From assembly GCF_003858655.1 (NCBI RefSeq), contig NZ_RQXV01000006.1:124001-188000 (forward strand): a stretch of DNA of 64,000 bases, written 5' to 3'. The stretch comes from Amphritea balenae (GTDB taxonomy: Bacteria > Pseudomonadota > Gammaproteobacteria > Pseudomonadales > Balneatricaceae). Made by a program: the position numbers and the translations under genes. The notes under the pieces are model-generated. The model saw only the letters and a list, made by a program, of their open reading frames with translations. It searched no databases and had not been told where the DNA came from. Numbering within the stretch: the first letter of the stretch is position 1; the number at the start of each line of letters is the position of its first letter. Of this stretch, positions 8,084 through 16,664 are shown one piece after another.

Positions 8084-9073
8084 ATGCGACACTCACTCCG
8101 TAAGTTGGCGAAAGCAGTAGCGATCACATCAATCGCTGTAACCAGCACCTTGTCCATGGCGGCAGAGAAGTGGGATATGCCGATGGCTTATACCGACTCC
8201 AACTTCCATACCCAGAATGGCAAATCCTTCGCCGAAGCGATCACGATGGCTACTAGCGGCAAGCTGGAAGTTAAAGTACATGGTGGCGGATCACTGTTTA
8301 AGGGTAGCGAGATTAAGCGTGCAGTGCAGACTGGTCAGGCGCCGATCGGCGAACGTATCTTGTCAGGCCATGCCAATGAAGATGCGGTGTTCGGCTTTGA
8401 TTCAGTGCCTTTCCTGGCGACCTCTTTTGAAGAGTCTGAAACGCTGTGGAAAGCAGCCCGTCCGCATCTGGAAAAGTTGTTAGACAAACACAATCTGGTA
8501 CTGTTGTACTCAGTGCCTTGGCCTCCACAAGGTATTTATACCAAGAAAGAGCTGAACTCATTGTCAGATCTTGGTGGTGTGAAATTCCGTTCTTATAACA
8601 ATGCCACCGCTCGTCTGGCGGAACTGGCCGGTGCGATTCCGGTACAGGTTGAAGCCTCTGAACTGAGCCAGGCGCTGTCTACCGGTGTTGCTGAATCATT
8701 CGTATCCTCCGGTGCAACCGGCTTTGACCGTAAAGTATGGGAGCAGCTGACCCATCACTATGTGGTTAATGCCTGGTTGCCGCGTAACTACATCTTCGTC
8801 AACAAACAGGCTTGGAATGGCCTGGATGAAGAGACTCAAAACATCGTACGTGGTATCTCTCTGATGGCTGAAAAGGCCGGTGCAGCTCGCTCTGAGCAGC
8901 TGACAGGCTGGTATCTTGAGCAGCTGTCCAGCAACGGAATGACAGTGACTGAAGCGGGTGATCAACTGCGTGATGATCTGAAGAAAGTGGGTGAGACTAT
9001 GACCGCAGAGTGGCTGGAAAGCGCTGGTGAAGTCGGTCAGGCAATCATCAACGACTATAACGCAGCTAAGTAA
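8084..9073 (+). CDS. TRAP transporter substrate-binding protein (DctP family)
   Basis: A 329-residue periplasmic receptor with a signal peptide (cleavage near SMAA-EK) and the DctP fold. GVKFRSYNNATARL (about residue 166) holds the Arg that in DctP proteins binds the substrate carboxylate. It delivers substrate to the DctQM proteins that follow. Context (RidA, DadA-like enzyme) suggests an amino acid or opine-like amine rather than a C4-dicarboxylate; that is inference. A strong hairpin directly after the gene would let it be expressed above the permease genes. Confidence 0.92.
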   Translation: MRHSLRKLAKAVAITSIAVTSTLSMAAEKWDMPMAYTDSNFHTQNGKSFAEAITMATSGKLEVKVHGGGSLFKGSEIKRAVQTGQAPIGERILSGHANEDAVFGFDSVPFLATSFEESETLWKAARPHLEKLLDKHNLVLLYSVPWPPQGIYTKKELNSLSDLGGVKFRSYNNATARLAELAGAIPVQVEASELSQALSTGVAESFVSSGATGFDRKVWEQLTHHYVVNAWLPRNYIFVNKQAWNGLDEETQNIVRGISLMAEKAGAARSEQLTGWYLEQLSSNGMTVTEAGDQLRDDLKKVGETMTAEWLESAGEVGQAIINDYNAAK

Positions 9074-9125
9074 CTAATTAGTTACATACTGCTGACGTTT
9101 ATTACCCTCCCAAAGCTTTAACCTC

Positions 9126-9167
9126 GCCGGTTACTGTACCCAGACAATGCAGTAACCGGCATTTTTT
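9126..9167 (+). terminator. Attenuating hairpin between dctP and dctQ
   Basis: GCCGGTTACTG and CAGTAACCGGC form an 11-bp perfect stem around a 13-nt loop, followed by ATTTTTT. It has the form of an intrinsic terminator but lies inside the transport operon, 17 bp before dctQ, so it probably gives partial read-through and protects the dctP mRNA. Confidence 0.85.
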
Positions 9168-9183
9168 CCTATCGGGTATTTCT

Positions 9184-9771
9184 ATGAATATGCATACACA
9201 GACTAAACTGGAAGGATCTGAATCCTCAATCCGGTTAAAAGGACCTGCCCGTATGATTCGCAAAGTGCTGAATGGCTTGTATAAAGGTTGTGGTGCGATT
9301 GCTGCACTGTTTCTGTTGGCGATCTTGTTTATCATCATTGCGCAGATGGTCGCCCGCTGGAGCGGGGTTCAGTTTCCCGGCTCAGCCAATTATGCGGGTT
9401 ACTGCATGGCAGCGGCATCCTTTTTTGCCCTGGCCTATACGCTGAATCATAACGCACACATCCGGGTCACACTGTTTTTATCTAGACTGAAAGGCTGGCC
9501 GCGTCACCTGGCAGACCTCTGGTGTCTTGGCATCGCCTGTTTTCTATCCTCTTACCTGGCATTTTATGCCTGTAAGAACGTTTATATCTCACATCTGATC
9601 CATGATATTTCCCAGGGACAGGATGCGATGCCGCTGTGGATTCCTCAGCTGTCTGTCGCGATCGGCAGCGTGGTATTTGCGATCGCCCTGTGGGACCATT
9701 TTATTCGTACATTGCTGTTCAGAGATGACACCTTTGCCGAAGACCATCATGTAGAAGGCGAGGAGTTCTGA
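9184..9771 (+). CDS. TRAP transporter small permease (DctQ family)
   Basis: A 195-residue membrane protein with four hydrophobic helices (about residues 37-60, 72-92, 113-135 and 155-178) and a longer than usual polar N-terminus. It is the small subunit of the sodium-driven TRAP symporter. It ends 2 bp before the DctM start, a typical coupled arrangement. Confidence 0.9.
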   Translation: MNMHTQTKLEGSESSIRLKGPARMIRKVLNGLYKGCGAIAALFLLAILFIIIAQMVARWSGVQFPGSANYAGYCMAAASFFALAYTLNHNAHIRVTLFLSRLKGWPRHLADLWCLGIACFLSSYLAFYACKNVYISHLIHDISQGQDAMPLWIPQLSVAIGSVVFAIALWDHFIRTLLFRDDTFAEDHHVEGEEF

Positions 9772-9773
9772 TT

Positions 9774-11084
9774 ATGAATGAAGTACTTGCAACCGGTATT
9801 TTTCTGTTTACGTTGTTTTTCCTGTTAGGCAGCGGCGTATGGATAGGTCTGGCCCTGTTGGGTGTGGCCTATGTTGGCATGGAGCTGTTCACCGCACGTC
9901 CGGTGGGTGATGCCATGATCACTGCGATCTGGTCCAGCTCGTCGGGTTGGTCGCTGACCGCCCTGCCCTTGTTTATCTGGATGGGAGAGATCCTGTACCG
10001 GACCCGACTATCGGAAGATATGTTCCGCGGTCTGGCGCCCTGGATGTCACCTCTGCCGGGTGGCTTGCTGCATACTAATGTGGTTGGCTCGACTATTTTT
10101 GCCGCGGTATCCGGCTCATCGGCAGCGACACTGACGACGGTCGGCAAGATGTCGATTCCTGAGCTGAACAAGCGCGGTTATCCGGAGTTTATGATCTTCG
10201 GTACGCTGGTGGGCTCTGCAACTCTGGGGCTTATGATTCCGCCATCACTGACACTGATTGTGTATGGCGTAACCATTAATGAGTCGATCTCTAAGCTGTT
10301 TATGGCGGGTATTCTGCCGGGCATAACCCTGGCTGGCATGTTTATGTTGTATGTCGCTGCCTGGTCATACTTTAAGCCGGAGCAGGTACCACCCCGCGAG
10401 TCGAAATTGAACCTGGCTCAAAAGATTAAAGAATCGCGTTTCCTGATTCCGGTAATTTTGTTGATCGGTGTGGTGATCGGTTCAATCTATACCGGTACTG
10501 CAACGGCGACTGAATCTGCCGCCTTCGGTGTAGTCGGCGCAATGACGCTGGCGATATTCCAGGGTTCACTGACCAAAGATACCTTTATTCAGAGCCTGAT
10601 GGGCGCGACCCGTACCTCTTGTATGATCGCGTTGATACTGGCAGGTGCAGCGTTTCTGGCACTGGCGATGGGCTTTACCGGCCTGCCAGCGGTCGCTGCT
10701 GAGTTTATTGCTGACCTGGAACTATCGCCACTGACCCTGATACTGGCTCTGATGGTGTTTTATATCATTCTGGGCTGTTTCCTTGATGGTATTTCATCGG
10801 TGGTGCTGACCATGGCGGTCGTTGAACCGATGGTTCGTCAGGCGGGTATCGACTTGCTCTGGTTTGGTATCTTCATCGTGGTCGTAGTAGAGATGGCGCA
10901 GATCACGCCGCCCATCGGCTTTAATCTGTTCGTATTGCAGGGGATGACTCGCAAATCGATCGGTTATATCGCCCGTTGTGCTTTCCCGATGTTCCTGATC
11001 ATGGTGGTGATGGTGGGTATCCTAATCACCTTCCCTGAACTGGCAACTTATCTGCCTGAAAATATGCGCCAGGCACCGGGTTGA
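9774..11084 (+). CDS. TRAP transporter large permease (DctM family)
   Basis: A 436-residue protein with about 12 membrane segments. Typical DctM motifs are visible: GSSAATLTTVGKMSIPEL (about residues 113-130), GLMIPPSLTLIVYG (about 150) and AQITPPIGFNLFV (about 380). It catalyses sodium-coupled transport with DctQ and the binding protein at 8084. Confidence 0.93.
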   Translation: MNEVLATGIFLFTLFFLLGSGVWIGLALLGVAYVGMELFTARPVGDAMITAIWSSSSGWSLTALPLFIWMGEILYRTRLSEDMFRGLAPWMSPLPGGLLHTNVVGSTIFAAVSGSSAATLTTVGKMSIPELNKRGYPEFMIFGTLVGSATLGLMIPPSLTLIVYGVTINESISKLFMAGILPGITLAGMFMLYVAAWSYFKPEQVPPRESKLNLAQKIKESRFLIPVILLIGVVIGSIYTGTATATESAAFGVVGAMTLAIFQGSLTKDTFIQSLMGATRTSCMIALILAGAAFLALAMGFTGLPAVAAEFIADLELSPLTLILALMVFYIILGCFLDGISSVVLTMAVVEPMVRQAGIDLLWFGIFIVVVVEMAQITPPIGFNLFVLQGMTRKSIGYIARCAFPMFLIMVVMVGILITFPELATYLPENMRQAPG

Positions 11085-11090
11085 TTTAGT

Positions 11091-11128
11091 CCCCGAAAAA
11101 GCGGGGTTCTTACTGAGCCCCGTTGTTC
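11091..11128 (+). terminator. Hairpin region after dctM
   Basis: CCCCG-aaaaag-CGGGG overlaps a second possible stem CGGGG...CCCCG, giving two mutually exclusive hairpins followed by a weak T-rich run (GTTGTTCTCTG). It may be a partial terminator before the oxidoreductase gene 81 bp later. Confidence 0.5.
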
Positions 11129-11208
11129 TCTGATTTGAAACTTTATATTTCCTGACTGTTTCGGGAATAAGGCCCCCGTTTGTCCGGGGTAGATAATCAA
11201 GGTGAGTT

Positions 11209-12489
11209 ATGAGCCAACAAAACAGTCCAGATGCGGCCCCGGCCGTGAGTTCAGCGGCGGATGTTACTGTCGTAGGCGCAGGCATTATCGGAATATCCTG
11301 TGCTCTGGCGCTGCAGAAAAAAGGTTTGAGTGTCAGGGTTGTGGATAAGCTGGGGCCGGGTGAAGGAACCTCTTTCGGTAATGCCGGTGTGATTGCTGAA
11401 TGTGGTTGTGTTCCCGTTAACCTGCCGGGCTTTGCCTGGAAGGTGCCAGGCCTGATGCTGGATTCTCACGGCCCGCTATCAATTCCGATGAGTTACATGC
11501 ATAAGGCGGCACCCTGGGGGTTATCGTTTATCTGGAATAGCCGTACCCGTCACTTTAATCGGGTTGCCGATGCGTTGGATAGCATTCTGCGTGACGCGAC
11601 TCAGAAACATCTGCAACAGGCGCGTGAGAACAACGCAGAAGACTGGGTTAAGGCGTCGCCGTACTATTATCTGTATCGGGATGAAGATAATTTTAAGGCG
11701 GACAGCGTAGCCTGGAATGCTCGAGAGAGCCGAGGTATCTCCTATGATGTAGTACAAGGTTCAGCGCTACATCAGCAGGAACCCGGAGTCTCTGATCAGT
11801 TTAATTATGCGTTGTCTTTGCATAACCATGGCTTTGTTCGTAGTCCTGAGAAACTGGTCAAAACCCTGGCCGACTCTTTTGTTGCCAAGGGCGGCCAGAT
11901 TCAGTTGGCGGATATCAGAGATATTCAGATTACCGATGGCCAGCCTTCTGCTCTGATTACCCATAAGGAAACTTTACCGGTTAAACAGTTGGTCATCGCA
12001 GCGGGTGTCTGGTCACGTAAGCTGGCAGCTAAGCTGGACCGTGATATCCCACTGCAGTCGGAGCGGGGTTATCATATTGAGGTACGTAATCCGGGTATAA
12101 CCCTGCATAGCCCTATTATGTTTGCCGATGGTAAATTGGTGGCAACGCCGATGGAAAATGGTATTCGCTTTGCCGGGCTGGTGGAGTTTGGCGACCTGGA
12201 AGCTGAGCCTAACGAGGAATTCTGCCACCGCCTGTTTTACCACGCCAAACGCTTGTTTCCTCAGATCAATACTGAAGATTACACCGAGTGGATGGGGCAT
12301 AGGCCATCCCTGCCTGATAGCTTGCCGGTAATCGGCTGTTCGCAGAATTATGGCAATGTGTTTTATGCCTTTGGACATCAGCATATGGGCCTGACACTTG
12401 GACCTCATACCGGTGAATTAATCGCTCAGCTGGTCACCGGTGAACAGCCTGATATTGATCTTACCCCCTTCAGTATCAGCCGTTTCTGA
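11209..12489 (+). CDS. D-amino acid dehydrogenase-like FAD oxidoreductase (DadA family)
   Basis: A 426-residue DAO-family flavoprotein. The dinucleotide fold is at residues 19-50 (VTVVGAGIIGISCALALQKKG), followed by GPGEGTSFGNAGVIAE, the usual DadA-type FAD contact, and the C-terminal FAD region GHQHMGLTLGPHTGELIA. DadA enzymes oxidise D-amino acids to imines, which hydrolyse to keto acids and ammonia while electrons go to the respiratory chain. The neighbouring RidA and TRAP system fit one catabolic unit. Substrate could instead be a secondary amine such as an opine. Confidence 0.85.
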   Translation: MSQQNSPDAAPAVSSAADVTVVGAGIIGISCALALQKKGLSVRVVDKLGPGEGTSFGNAGVIAECGCVPVNLPGFAWKVPGLMLDSHGPLSIPMSYMHKAAPWGLSFIWNSRTRHFNRVADALDSILRDATQKHLQQARENNAEDWVKASPYYYLYRDEDNFKADSVAWNARESRGISYDVVQGSALHQQEPGVSDQFNYALSLHNHGFVRSPEKLVKTLADSFVAKGGQIQLADIRDIQITDGQPSALITHKETLPVKQLVIAAGVWSRKLAAKLDRDIPLQSERGYHIEVRNPGITLHSPIMFADGKLVATPMENGIRFAGLVEFGDLEAEPNEEFCHRLFYHAKRLFPQINTEDYTEWMGHRPSLPDSLPVIGCSQNYGNVFYAFGHQHMGLTLGPHTGELIAQLVTGEQPDIDLTPFSISRF

Positions 12490-12498
12490 ATCATCCAT

Positions 12499-12526
12499 AA
12501 GGGGTTGTTACCACAGCCCCTTTTTA
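12499..12526 (+). terminator. Intrinsic terminator after the DadA-like gene
   Basis: AAGGGGTTGT-TACC-ACAGCCCCTT with one G-U pair, then TTT; it closes the TRAP/oxidoreductase operon. Confidence 0.85.
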
Positions 12527-12651
12527 AGATCTTACCTCCAGCTCTTTGCTTCAGCTCCTTTCTTCAAATAACGGCATGATTTGAATTTTTCACCTAGATT
12601 AAACTCTAACGGCTTAGCATTTCTAGCAAATGTCCGGGTTGGGAGAGCAAT

Positions 12652-13620
12652 ATGCGGAGTGAAAAATCTACCTGCTTGTGGGCTTATAAAGTGTCGATAC
12701 TGTTTCTGCTATTGATGCTTCAGCCTGTCGGTACATTTGCCCGATCTCTGAATGGTTTTGACCTGTCGGAAAGTCTTATCTATTCGGGACATATAATGCC
12801 TGGGGGGCCCGCTAAAGATGGTATCCCTGCCATTGATAAGCCTGAGTTTGATACGGTCAAAGCGGCTGACTGGCTGACCCCAGAAAGTCGTGTGCTGGGG
12901 GTAGTGCATAACGGTATTGCCAAGGCTTACCCCATCGCGATTCTTAACTGGCATGAGATAGTCAATGATCGTTTTGCCGGGGAGGCGGTGGTGATCACTT
13001 ATTGCCCCTTGTGTGGCAGCGGCGTGGTGTATCGCGGCAGTGATGGCGAGAGGGTCCTTAGCTTTGGTGTCTCCGGGCTGCTCTACAATAATGATATCCT
13101 GCTGTATGACAGACAGACCGATTCTTTATGGTCGCAACTGCATAATCAGGCGATATCGGGTCCCTTGAAAGGTTCTCGTCTGACGCAGCTGCCCTCTTCC
13201 CATGTCCGCTGGGAGGTTTGGCGTGAGCAATATCCGGATACTATCGTGCTGAACCGTAATACCGGTGCAGTCAGGGATTATCGGCGCAACCCTTATTACG
13301 GCTATGAAGAGAGTCCACAGTTACTTTTTCCAGTTGAGTTTCTGAGTAATACTTTGCATCCGAAAGAACGGGTTATTGGTATCGAGCTGAATGGTATTAC
13401 TAAAGCCTACCCTTTTTCTGAATTGGCCAAGCGAGGTGATAGCGGAACAATTGATGACCTGCTGGGCGGCGTTCCCATCCTGATTGAATATGATGCTGAG
13501 CAGCGTGAAGGCAAGGTCTCTCTGGCTGGAGAGGAGTTGGTAACAACCAATTTGTTCTGGTTTGCCTGGTATGCATTCAACCCTGCAACCCTAATATTCC
13601 GGGCTGAACCGACTGATTGA
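12652..13620 (+). CDS. Exported DUF3179 domain protein
   Basis: A 322-residue protein with a signal peptide (about residues 1-30) and a single DUF3179 domain. Conserved elements are ILNWHEIVND (His 101), YCPLCGSG (Cys 118 and 121) and SVSGLLYNNDILLYDRQT-like text near residue 140. The Cys pair and His suggest a redox or metal site, but the family has no established function. It stands alone, with DadA upstream behind a terminator. Confidence 0.85.
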   Translation: MRSEKSTCLWAYKVSILFLLLMLQPVGTFARSLNGFDLSESLIYSGHIMPGGPAKDGIPAIDKPEFDTVKAADWLTPESRVLGVVHNGIAKAYPIAILNWHEIVNDRFAGEAVVITYCPLCGSGVVYRGSDGERVLSFGVSGLLYNNDILLYDRQTDSLWSQLHNQAISGPLKGSRLTQLPSSHVRWEVWREQYPDTIVLNRNTGAVRDYRRNPYYGYEESPQLLFPVEFLSNTLHPKERVIGIELNGITKAYPFSELAKRGDSGTIDDLLGGVPILIEYDAEQREGKVSLAGEELVTTNLFWFAWYAFNPATLIFRAEPTD

Positions 13621-13755
13621 AAATCAATATCCAGTATTGATGACTTCCTATACCTCCAATGAATTCAGGGTTCTGGGGTAAGAGGTGATATATATCAAGC
13701 CATGGATGTGCAGAGCAGGTACTCTGTTGCACAGTGATAAACAGAGGTAAAAAAC

Positions 13756-14151
13756 ATGATTTCCAAGTTTTCCGATCTGCTGGAGATGGCAGCTACTCAG
13801 GATGAACCCCAGCGCTTACTGATGCTGTTTGCTAAGGCTGAAGGTGGTTCATCAAACCCGAAGAAGCAGCGTAAACAGCAGCACGGTACTATTGAGCCAG
13901 TCATGTGTGTTGATAAGTTGCCTGAAGAGATCGAATCATTCAAAGCGCTGGTAGCAGAAGCGGATAACATCTCTAAAGAGTGGAATTTCATCATTGTAGC
14001 CGGATTGGCTGGTGAGAATGGTCAGGCACCGACGACAGAAGATGCTGATCCATACCTGAACCAGATGGCTAACGGTCTGACCATGGGTGAAGACCTGTCC
14101 CGTTACCTGATCTTTGATCGGGATGAAAATCCGATTGTGATGCAAGAGTAA
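13756..14151 (+). CDS. Small conserved cytosolic protein
   Basis: A 131-residue soluble protein starting MISKFSDLLEMA with conserved-looking segments PQRLLMLFAKAE, MCVDKLPEEIESF and MGEDLSRYLIFDRDENPI. Similar proteins occur in Pseudomonas relatives and are sometimes labelled ribonucleotide reductase subunit alpha, which nothing in this short sequence supports. A good ribosome binding site (AGAGG) and a strong terminator show it is a real single-gene unit. Function unknown. Confidence 0.8.
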   Translation: MISKFSDLLEMAATQDEPQRLLMLFAKAEGGSSNPKKQRKQQHGTIEPVMCVDKLPEEIESFKALVAEADNISKEWNFIIVAGLAGENGQAPTTEDADPYLNQMANGLTMGEDLSRYLIFDRDENPIVMQE

Positions 14152-14164
14152 TAGTCATTGAAAT

Positions 14165-14196
14165 AAAAAAGGCCTCTTCTTAGAGGCCTTTTTTGT
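14165..14196 (+). terminator. Intrinsic terminator
   Basis: AAAAAAGGCCTCT-TCTT-AGAGGCCTTTTTT, a near-perfect stem with T-run, closes the gene at 13756. Confidence 0.93.
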
Positions 14197-14204
14197 TTTT
14201 ACAG

Positions 14205-14234
14205 AATAAAAAAAGGGCTACAAATCTGTAGCCC
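14205..14234 (-). terminator. Intrinsic terminator of the small minus-strand gene
   Basis: On the minus strand GGGCTACA-GATT-TGTAGCCC is followed by eight T. It ends the gene at 14282-14473 and supports that gene as real. Confidence 0.85.
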
Positions 14235-14281
14235 AAAGGAGTCTCGTTTTGACCGTTACGGTCCCGAATGAACGAGTGCTG

Positions 14282-14473
14282 TTAAACTGATGCCTGGTGA
14301 ATAAAACCCTGGCGGGCAAACATCTTCGCTTTCAGGTTTTTAAACCAGCTGGAAATTGATGTGCCTAATTCAGCCAGAGCTTCACCGCGTAGAGTGTGGG
14401 CCTGACCGATGTAGTAGTCGGTATCGATGTTGTCGTGCTTGTCTAACTTAATATCAACGTAGTAATTCTGCAT
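14282..14473 (-). CDS. Small hypothetical protein (63 aa)
   Basis: A 63-residue protein: a polar, acidic first half (VDIKLDKHDNIDTDYYIGQAH) and a basic amphipathic C-terminal helix (ISSWFKNLKAKMFARQGF). No family recognised. A dedicated terminator just downstream supports expression. The C-terminal half resembles short basic tails seen in small stress-related proteins, but this is only an impression. Confidence 0.6.
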   Translation of the reverse strand: MQNYYVDIKLDKHDNIDTDYYIGQAHTLRGEALAELGTSISSWFKNLKAKMFARQGFIHQASV

Positions 14474-14687
14474 TTTTTACACCAAGAAATATTTAACTAA
14501 CATCGTCATTAATACGATGGGAAATCTACGACTCAATCTGCCGGGTTAACTAGAAGTTTTCTCAAACCTTAGTCAGACAGAGAGTTAAGCTAGATCGCCT
14601 CTGATTTGATGGTTATACTAAGGTCGTACTGATTATAAAACAAACGACAGTTTTTCAGGTTAATGGTGAAATATATTCACTAGTGAG

Positions 14688-15593
14688 GTGTTTATCAGAC
14701 GTCTGCCCCCGCTCAATGCTTTACGTAGCTTTGAATCTGCTGCCCGCCTGGGTAGCTTTAATCGTGCCGCAGAGGAACTGTTTGTTACTCCTTCTGCCAT
14801 CAGCCATCAGATTAAGTCACTTGAGGAATATCTGGGTCTTAAGCTTTTTCATCGGGAAAAGCGTCAGGTGCAGATTACGGTGGCGGGTGAAAAGTATCTG
14901 GTGGCGGTGCAGCATGCACTGGATGAGCTGGATGGTGCGACCCGACGTCTGATGTCTGCCCCTAATACCAGTGCGGTAACATTTGAAGCGCCTCCCGCTT
15001 TTCTTAACCGGTGGCTGATGCCGCGGATCAAAGATTTTCAGGCACTATACCCGGATGTGGAGCTACGGCTTAGTGCGGGTGGTGTCAGTTATATCGATTT
15101 TGATCACAGCGATCTGGATATGGCGGTGTTCTTCGGTGATCAGCCCCTGGAAAATGTTGAATCTCACCTGGTGCACCGCTCGGTTGTGGTGCCAGTTTGT
15201 AGTCCTCGCTTGCTTGATGATCAGAAGGTCGAAAGTATTGCCGATCTGCGCAATCAAACCCTGATCCATGTTTCCAGTCGACGTAATGAATGGCAGCGTC
15301 TGTTACGGCAAGCCAATGTAAGTATGACCGGGCATGAAAAGGGATTGTCCTTTTCCAGCACTCAGCTGGCGTTGGGCGCTGCCTTGGAAGGGCTGGGGAT
15401 TGCGTTGTCCGATAAAGCGCTAATCAGTCGGGAATTACAGTACGGCCAGTTAGTTAAACCGGTCGATGCTGAGTTGTTAACCGGTAAAGCGTTCTATCTT
15501 ATCTACCCCAAGGGCCGTCAGTTAACTTATGGCATGCGGGTATTCAGAGACTGGTTGCTGGATGTGATGGGGTTAAGCGAAGGAGTAAAATAA
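14688..15593 (+). CDS. LysR-family regulator (GcvA-like)
   Basis: A 301-residue LysR regulator beginning at GTG. The N-terminus LPPLNALRSFESAARLGSF and TPSAISHQIKSLEEYLGLKLFHR match the GcvA/AmpR group; the effector domain starts near residue 95. GTG is chosen because an upstream ATG (14663) runs into TAG after six codons. It converges on the peroxiredoxin gene; its targets are not evident here. Confidence 0.87.
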   Translation: MFIRRLPPLNALRSFESAARLGSFNRAAEELFVTPSAISHQIKSLEEYLGLKLFHREKRQVQITVAGEKYLVAVQHALDELDGATRRLMSAPNTSAVTFEAPPAFLNRWLMPRIKDFQALYPDVELRLSAGGVSYIDFDHSDLDMAVFFGDQPLENVESHLVHRSVVVPVCSPRLLDDQKVESIADLRNQTLIHVSSRRNEWQRLLRQANVSMTGHEKGLSFSSTQLALGAALEGLGIALSDKALISRELQYGQLVKPVDAELLTGKAFYLIYPKGRQLTYGMRVFRDWLLDVMGLSEGVK

Positions 15594-15652
15594 AGGATTG
15601 AAGTAAGGGGATTGAACTATTGTGTACACTCTTTAGAGCGTCGCTTTAGCGC

Positions 15653-15678
15653 ACAGCCCGGCAGGAATACCGGGCTGT
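15653..15678. terminator. Hairpin between convergent genes
   Basis: ACAGCCCGG-caggaata-CCGGGCTGT is a strong symmetrical stem between the convergent LysR and peroxiredoxin genes. There is no T-run, so it may act as a bidirectional pause or RNA-end stabiliser. Confidence 0.55.
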
Positions 15679-15701
15679 GTTCGGATATAGCTTAATTCGG
15701 T

Positions 15702-16436
15702 TTATTTATTAAAATAGTTTTCTAACTCATCGGCACCGCCGATTAGCTGTCCATCGATGAATACCTGTGGCGTAGTACCCCGACCGCTGATAGCCGTGAG
15801 TGAGCTATAGCTAATACCGTTGCTACCCAGTTCAACCTCTTCGTAATTGAAACCTTTTTCGGTTAGCAGTTTCTTAGCCCGGGTGCAGTGTGGGCAACCT
15901 GGTTTTGTGAGAATGCTAACCCGTTTAGGCTGCTCTGCATTCGGGTTGATATAGTCGAGCATGGTATCAGCATCGGAAACCTGGAATGGATCGCCTGGCA
16001 GATCGGGTTCAATAAATTGTTTTTCGATTACGCCATCGACAACCAGCATGGAATAACGCCAGCTACGATCGCCAAAGCCTAGTGTCTCTTTATTAACCAG
16101 CATATCCATACCCCGGCTGAACTCACCGCTGCCATCGGGAATAAAGCGGATGTTTTCTGCACCCTGATCCGCCTGCCATGCATTCATGACAAAGGTATCA
16201 TTAACGGAAAGACAGATAATGCTATCAATGCCCTCTTTGGCAAAGACCGGTGCAAGTTCGTTATAGCGCGGCAAATGAGTCGTTGAGCAGGTGGGTGTAA
16301 AAGCACCTGGCAGCGCAAACAGAATGACTTTCTTACCTGCAAACAGCTCATCGCTGCTAATGTCTACCCATTGGTTGTTCTGTTGTGTGTGAAAAGTAAC
16401 AGATGGTATGGCCTGACCTTCTTTATTCGCTAGCAT
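15702..16436 (-). CDS. Peroxiredoxin-glutaredoxin fusion (Prx5-Grx hybrid)
   Basis: A 244-residue hybrid antioxidant enzyme. Residues 1-160 are a Prx5 peroxidase with peroxidatic Cys50 in PGAFTPTCSTTHLP; residues 170-244 are a glutaredoxin with redox pair CPHC (181-184) and the TTPQVFIDG motif. It reduces hydroperoxides using glutathione, with the Grx domain recycling the Prx domain. I chose the ATG at 16436, preceded by AGAGGAAAAG, over an upstream in-frame ATG at 16553 that would add 39 low-complexity residues. Confidence 0.92.
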   Translation of the reverse strand: MLANKEGQAIPSVTFHTQQNNQWVDISSDELFAGKKVILFALPGAFTPTCSTTHLPRYNELAPVFAKEGIDSIICLSVNDTFVMNAWQADQGAENIRFIPDGSGEFSRGMDMLVNKETLGFGDRSWRYSMLVVDGVIEKQFIEPDLPGDPFQVSDADTMLDYINPNAEQPKRVSILTKPGCPHCTRAKKLLTEKGFNYEEVELGSNGISYSSLTAISGRGTTPQVFIDGQLIGGADELENYFNK

Positions 16437-16664
16437 TGTCTTTTCCTCTGTTTGAGCTTGAATTCGGCTTTGTTCGTTCGATGGGTATATATTGTCAAAA
16501 TCGGTGTTTTTAATAAAATTAATTAAAGCTAATTGTTTTATAGCTATAGGCAATCTAGATGTTGGTGAGCTTACGCCAGAATGGCAAGCTGGCTGGTTAA
16601 ACCCGGCTAAATCGCTTAAAGTGTGCGCCTTTCTGCACAGCCATAACTAATACCGGTTTTCATC

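Noticed and set aside
7565-8092. 175-residue open frame opposite ridA
   Set aside because: It overlaps ridA and both its flanks and shows no coherent protein features; ridA has a strong ribosome binding site and family match.
16437-16553. Extended N-terminus of the peroxiredoxin-glutaredoxin fusion
   Set aside because: The added 39 residues are not conserved-looking and the internal ATG at 16436 has a strong ribosome binding site.
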